Assembly: GCF_000426545.1 (NCBI RefSeq)
Contig: NZ_AUFO01000008.1
Coordinates: 292,857-356,856, forward strand
Direction of reading: 5' to 3'
Length of the DNA stretch: 64,000 bases
From: Paenibacillus massiliensis subsp. panacisoli DSM 21345
GTDB taxonomy: Bacteria > Bacillota > Bacilli > Paenibacillales > Paenibacillaceae
The notes beneath the pieces were generated by a model, which saw only the letters and a program-made list of their open reading frames with translations, searched no databases and had not been told where the DNA came from. Made by a program: the position numbers and the translations under genes. Below, one piece after another: positions 62,569 to 64,000 of this stretch (position 1 is its first letter; each line of letters opens with the position of its first letter).

Positions 62569-62850
62569 TTACACCCCGCTTACTGTGCGGCCCAGAGTGC
62601 TGTCTGCATCTTCCTCCGCGTGAAACGCCTCGGATGCCATGGTAAGATTAATCTTCGCCATCTCCATATACCCGCGCTGCATCGCTTCACGGATATAACG
62701 CTTCTTACGCTCGTTCAAATACAACTTCATGGCCTGTCTGATGAATTCACTGCGGTTGGAATTTTCCATAGCTACAATCCCGTCCACTTCCTGCAAAAGA
62801 TGATCTGGAAGACTGATCATAATCCTTTTCGTGCTCTGCAAATTGGCCAA
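62569..62850 (-). CDS. ndoAI: Antitoxin EndoAI (MazE-like, ribbon-helix-helix)
   Basis: The 93-residue protein has RIMISLPDHLLQEVDGIVAMENSNRSEFIRQAMKLYL (RHH domain), then RRGYMEMAKINL-like and an acidic tail that should mask EndoA. I choose the TTG at 62850 because GGGGGTGGAAG lies upstream and a TATAAT at 62890-62895 would place the alternative ATG (62883) at the transcription start. This start also gives the length of Bacillus EndoAI. Confidence 0.88.
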   Translation of the reverse strand: MANLQSTKRIMISLPDHLLQEVDGIVAMENSNRSEFIRQAMKLYLNERKKRYIREAMQRGYMEMAKINLTMASEAFHAEEDADSTLGRTVSGV

Positions 62851-62889
62851 CGTTACTTCCACCCCCACAAACCTTGTCGCCATTGTACC

Positions 62890-62920
62890 ATTATAACGTT
62901 ATTCCCGGTAATTTATACAA
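62890..62920 (-). promoter_or_regulatory. Probable ndoAI-ndoA promoter
   Basis: TATAAT (62890-62895) with TTGTAT 19 bp upstream (62915-62920) on the minus strand. The spacing is long. The rest of the gap up to alr (62921-63220) shows only a short ACGAT hairpin and no gene. Confidence 0.5.
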
Positions 62921-63220
62921 GAATAATATATGTGCTCCGTATATCAACTATGCTGTATCCCATTATAAACTACACGGACCGCCTACGTACAGTGCTTCTC
63001 GATCGGAAAAACGATAGGAAATCGTCTCTATACAACAATTTTACCGTCTAGATTTTATAATTCGAGATGCAAATGGCGAACTCCTGCTAGTTTATATGGT
63101 TTCTCTTGTCATTTCCTCGTTAAATATTACCAATCAACGAGAACCAGCTTTGTAACCTTCGCGTTATCGCGATAATGGTAGTATGACTTGTCGATTCATG
63201 GGGATGGAAATCAATTCAGA

Positions 63221-64000
63221 CTACTCCTCACGAGAGGTCAGCAAGGGATTCGTAAGGGCAATCCTCACACCGTCTCGCAAATACGCGCGCGGCACTCTCG
63301 CCGCAAGCATGCAGACCACTTCATAGTGGATGGTACCCAGCTTGGAGGCCAGCTCGTCAGCACGGATGCAGCCGTCTGACTGCTGACCGATGAGAACAAC
63401 CTCTTCGCCGGCATGAATTGGCTTGGCAGCATTCGCAAAATCCTGGAGAAGGACCATGCATTGGTCCATACAGATCGTTCCGACCACAGGCACACGACTT
63501 CCACGAACGAGGACCTCGGCTTTGCCAGTCAGCATACGCGAATATCCATCGGCATAGCCAATGGGCAACGTCCCTATACACTCCTCTTCCGTAGTAACAT
63601 AACGGGTACCATAGCTGATTCCCCAGCCGGGGGGAAGGGTCTTGACATATACCAGCTCTGTCTTCAAGGTCAATACGGGCTTCAAGTACACCTGCTCATG
63701 ATTCACCTCATCGGACGGATACAGCCCATACAGCGATATGCCGATCCGCACCATATTCGGCGAGAGTCCTGGCGTATCCAGTGCTGCTGCACTATTAGCC
63801 GTATGTATAATGGGAATGTTGATCCCTTGCTCTGATAGCGTCTCTGCCACACTCCAGAATCTGCGATATTGCTCCAATGTATATTCTTTTTCTTCTTCAT
63901 CTGCACGTGCAAAATGGGTAAACAGCCCCTCCAGTTCAGCCTGCTCCGTCTCCAGCACACGATTAACGAAGGCTACAGCGTCCTCTCCCGGAAGCAGTCC
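63221..64000 (-). CDS. alr: Alanine racemase, C-terminal part (5' end outside window)
   Basis: The frame is open to the window edge, so the N terminus with the PLP lysine is not seen; 259 residues remain. They include GLFTHFARADE, the barrel end, then SLYGLYP, GWGISYGTRYVTTEEE with the second-subunit catalytic Tyr, IGTLPIGYADGYSRML and VVGTICMDQCMV, all typical of Alr, which makes D-alanine for the cell wall. The internal GTG at 63958 is not the start. The alr-ndoAI-ndoA order matches Bacillus. Confidence 0.95.
   Translation of the reverse strand, partial: GLLPGEDAVAFVNRVLETEQAELEGLFTHFARADEEEKEYTLEQYRRFWSVAETLSEQGINIPIIHTANSAAALDTPGLSPNMVRIGISLYGLYPSDEVNHEQVYLKPVLTLKTELVYVKTLPPGWGISYGTRYVTTEEECIGTLPIGYADGYSRMLTGKAEVLVRGSRVPVVGTICMDQCMVLLQDFANAAKPIHAGEEVVLIGQQSDGCIRADELASKLGTIHYEVVCMLAARVPRAYLRDGVRIALTNPLLTSREE

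Overview
The window looks like chromosome from a spore-forming, low-to-moderate GC Firmicute, most likely Paenibacillus or a close relative. The main evidence is the gene content and control style: a TPP riboswitch, a serS T-box leader, AGGAGG-type ribosome binding sites with frequent TTG and GTG starts, a cmpA-like sporulation gene, the alr-ndoAI-ndoA-tex-sprT neighbourhood and a Gram-positive Tad pilus locus. I see no phage, insertion sequence or CRISPR array. The genus is an inference from gene style, not from any search.

0-8.4 kb: the N-terminal half of a chromate transporter (cut by the window edge), then a sulfatase locus. A PTS EIIBC permease, a radical-SAM sulfatase-maturating enzyme and a Cys-type cytoplasmic sulfatase form one unit that ends in a terminator. 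A PhnP-like hydrolase and an oxygen-dependent formylglycine-generating enzyme follow. A divergent RpiR regulator and a cre-like site lie at the head. The locus therefore carries both known sulfatase maturation routes. 8.6-14.6 kb: a thiamine salvage operon (thiD-thiM-thiE-tenA-thiZ-thiX-thiY) behind a promoter, a TPP riboswitch and a terminator. 14.6-18.5 kb: a sulfate ABC importer (cysT-cysW-cysA-sbp). 18.6-30.9 kb: housekeeping genes (yjbQ, a TetR regulator, yigZ, pgi, ppnP, tkt, a low-complexity lipoprotein, purU, endonuclease IV with a C-terminal extension, an epimerase, and serS with its T-box).

31.3-42.2 kb: a complete-looking Tad/Flp pilus operon on the minus strand (tadZ, tadA, tadB, tadC, flp, three TadE-like proteins, a prepilin peptidase and an FHA protein), with an intrinsic terminator between its likely promoter and tadZ. 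42.3-48.2 kb: a DUF3153-type lipoprotein, a DCC-family protein, a small Cys-rich protein, an orphan Rieske oxygenase, ohr, mntH and a glutathione peroxidase.

48.3-57.5 kb: a dispersed tRNA region, read on the minus strand as Asn-Ser ... Glu-Lys-Leu ... Leu. As I recall it, the array next to sprT (ydcK) in B. subtilis has this same order, Asn-Ser-Glu-Gln-Lys-Leu-Leu. Here it is split by a sugar ABC transporter with its regulator and by a small accessory block (UreF-like protein, two HTH proteins, a PAS protein and MarR). Downstream of tRNA-Glu and tRNA-Ser there are spacer repeats that carry an extra copy of the last 15 nt of the tRNA and share a conserved core of about 53 bp. This is the most unusual structure I found. 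57.6-64 kb: a broken flavin-reductase gene, a two-gene unit of unknown function, sprT, cmpA, tex, the ndoAI-ndoA toxin-antitoxin pair and a partial alr. The sigB/rsb block that lies between ndoA and tex in B. subtilis is absent.
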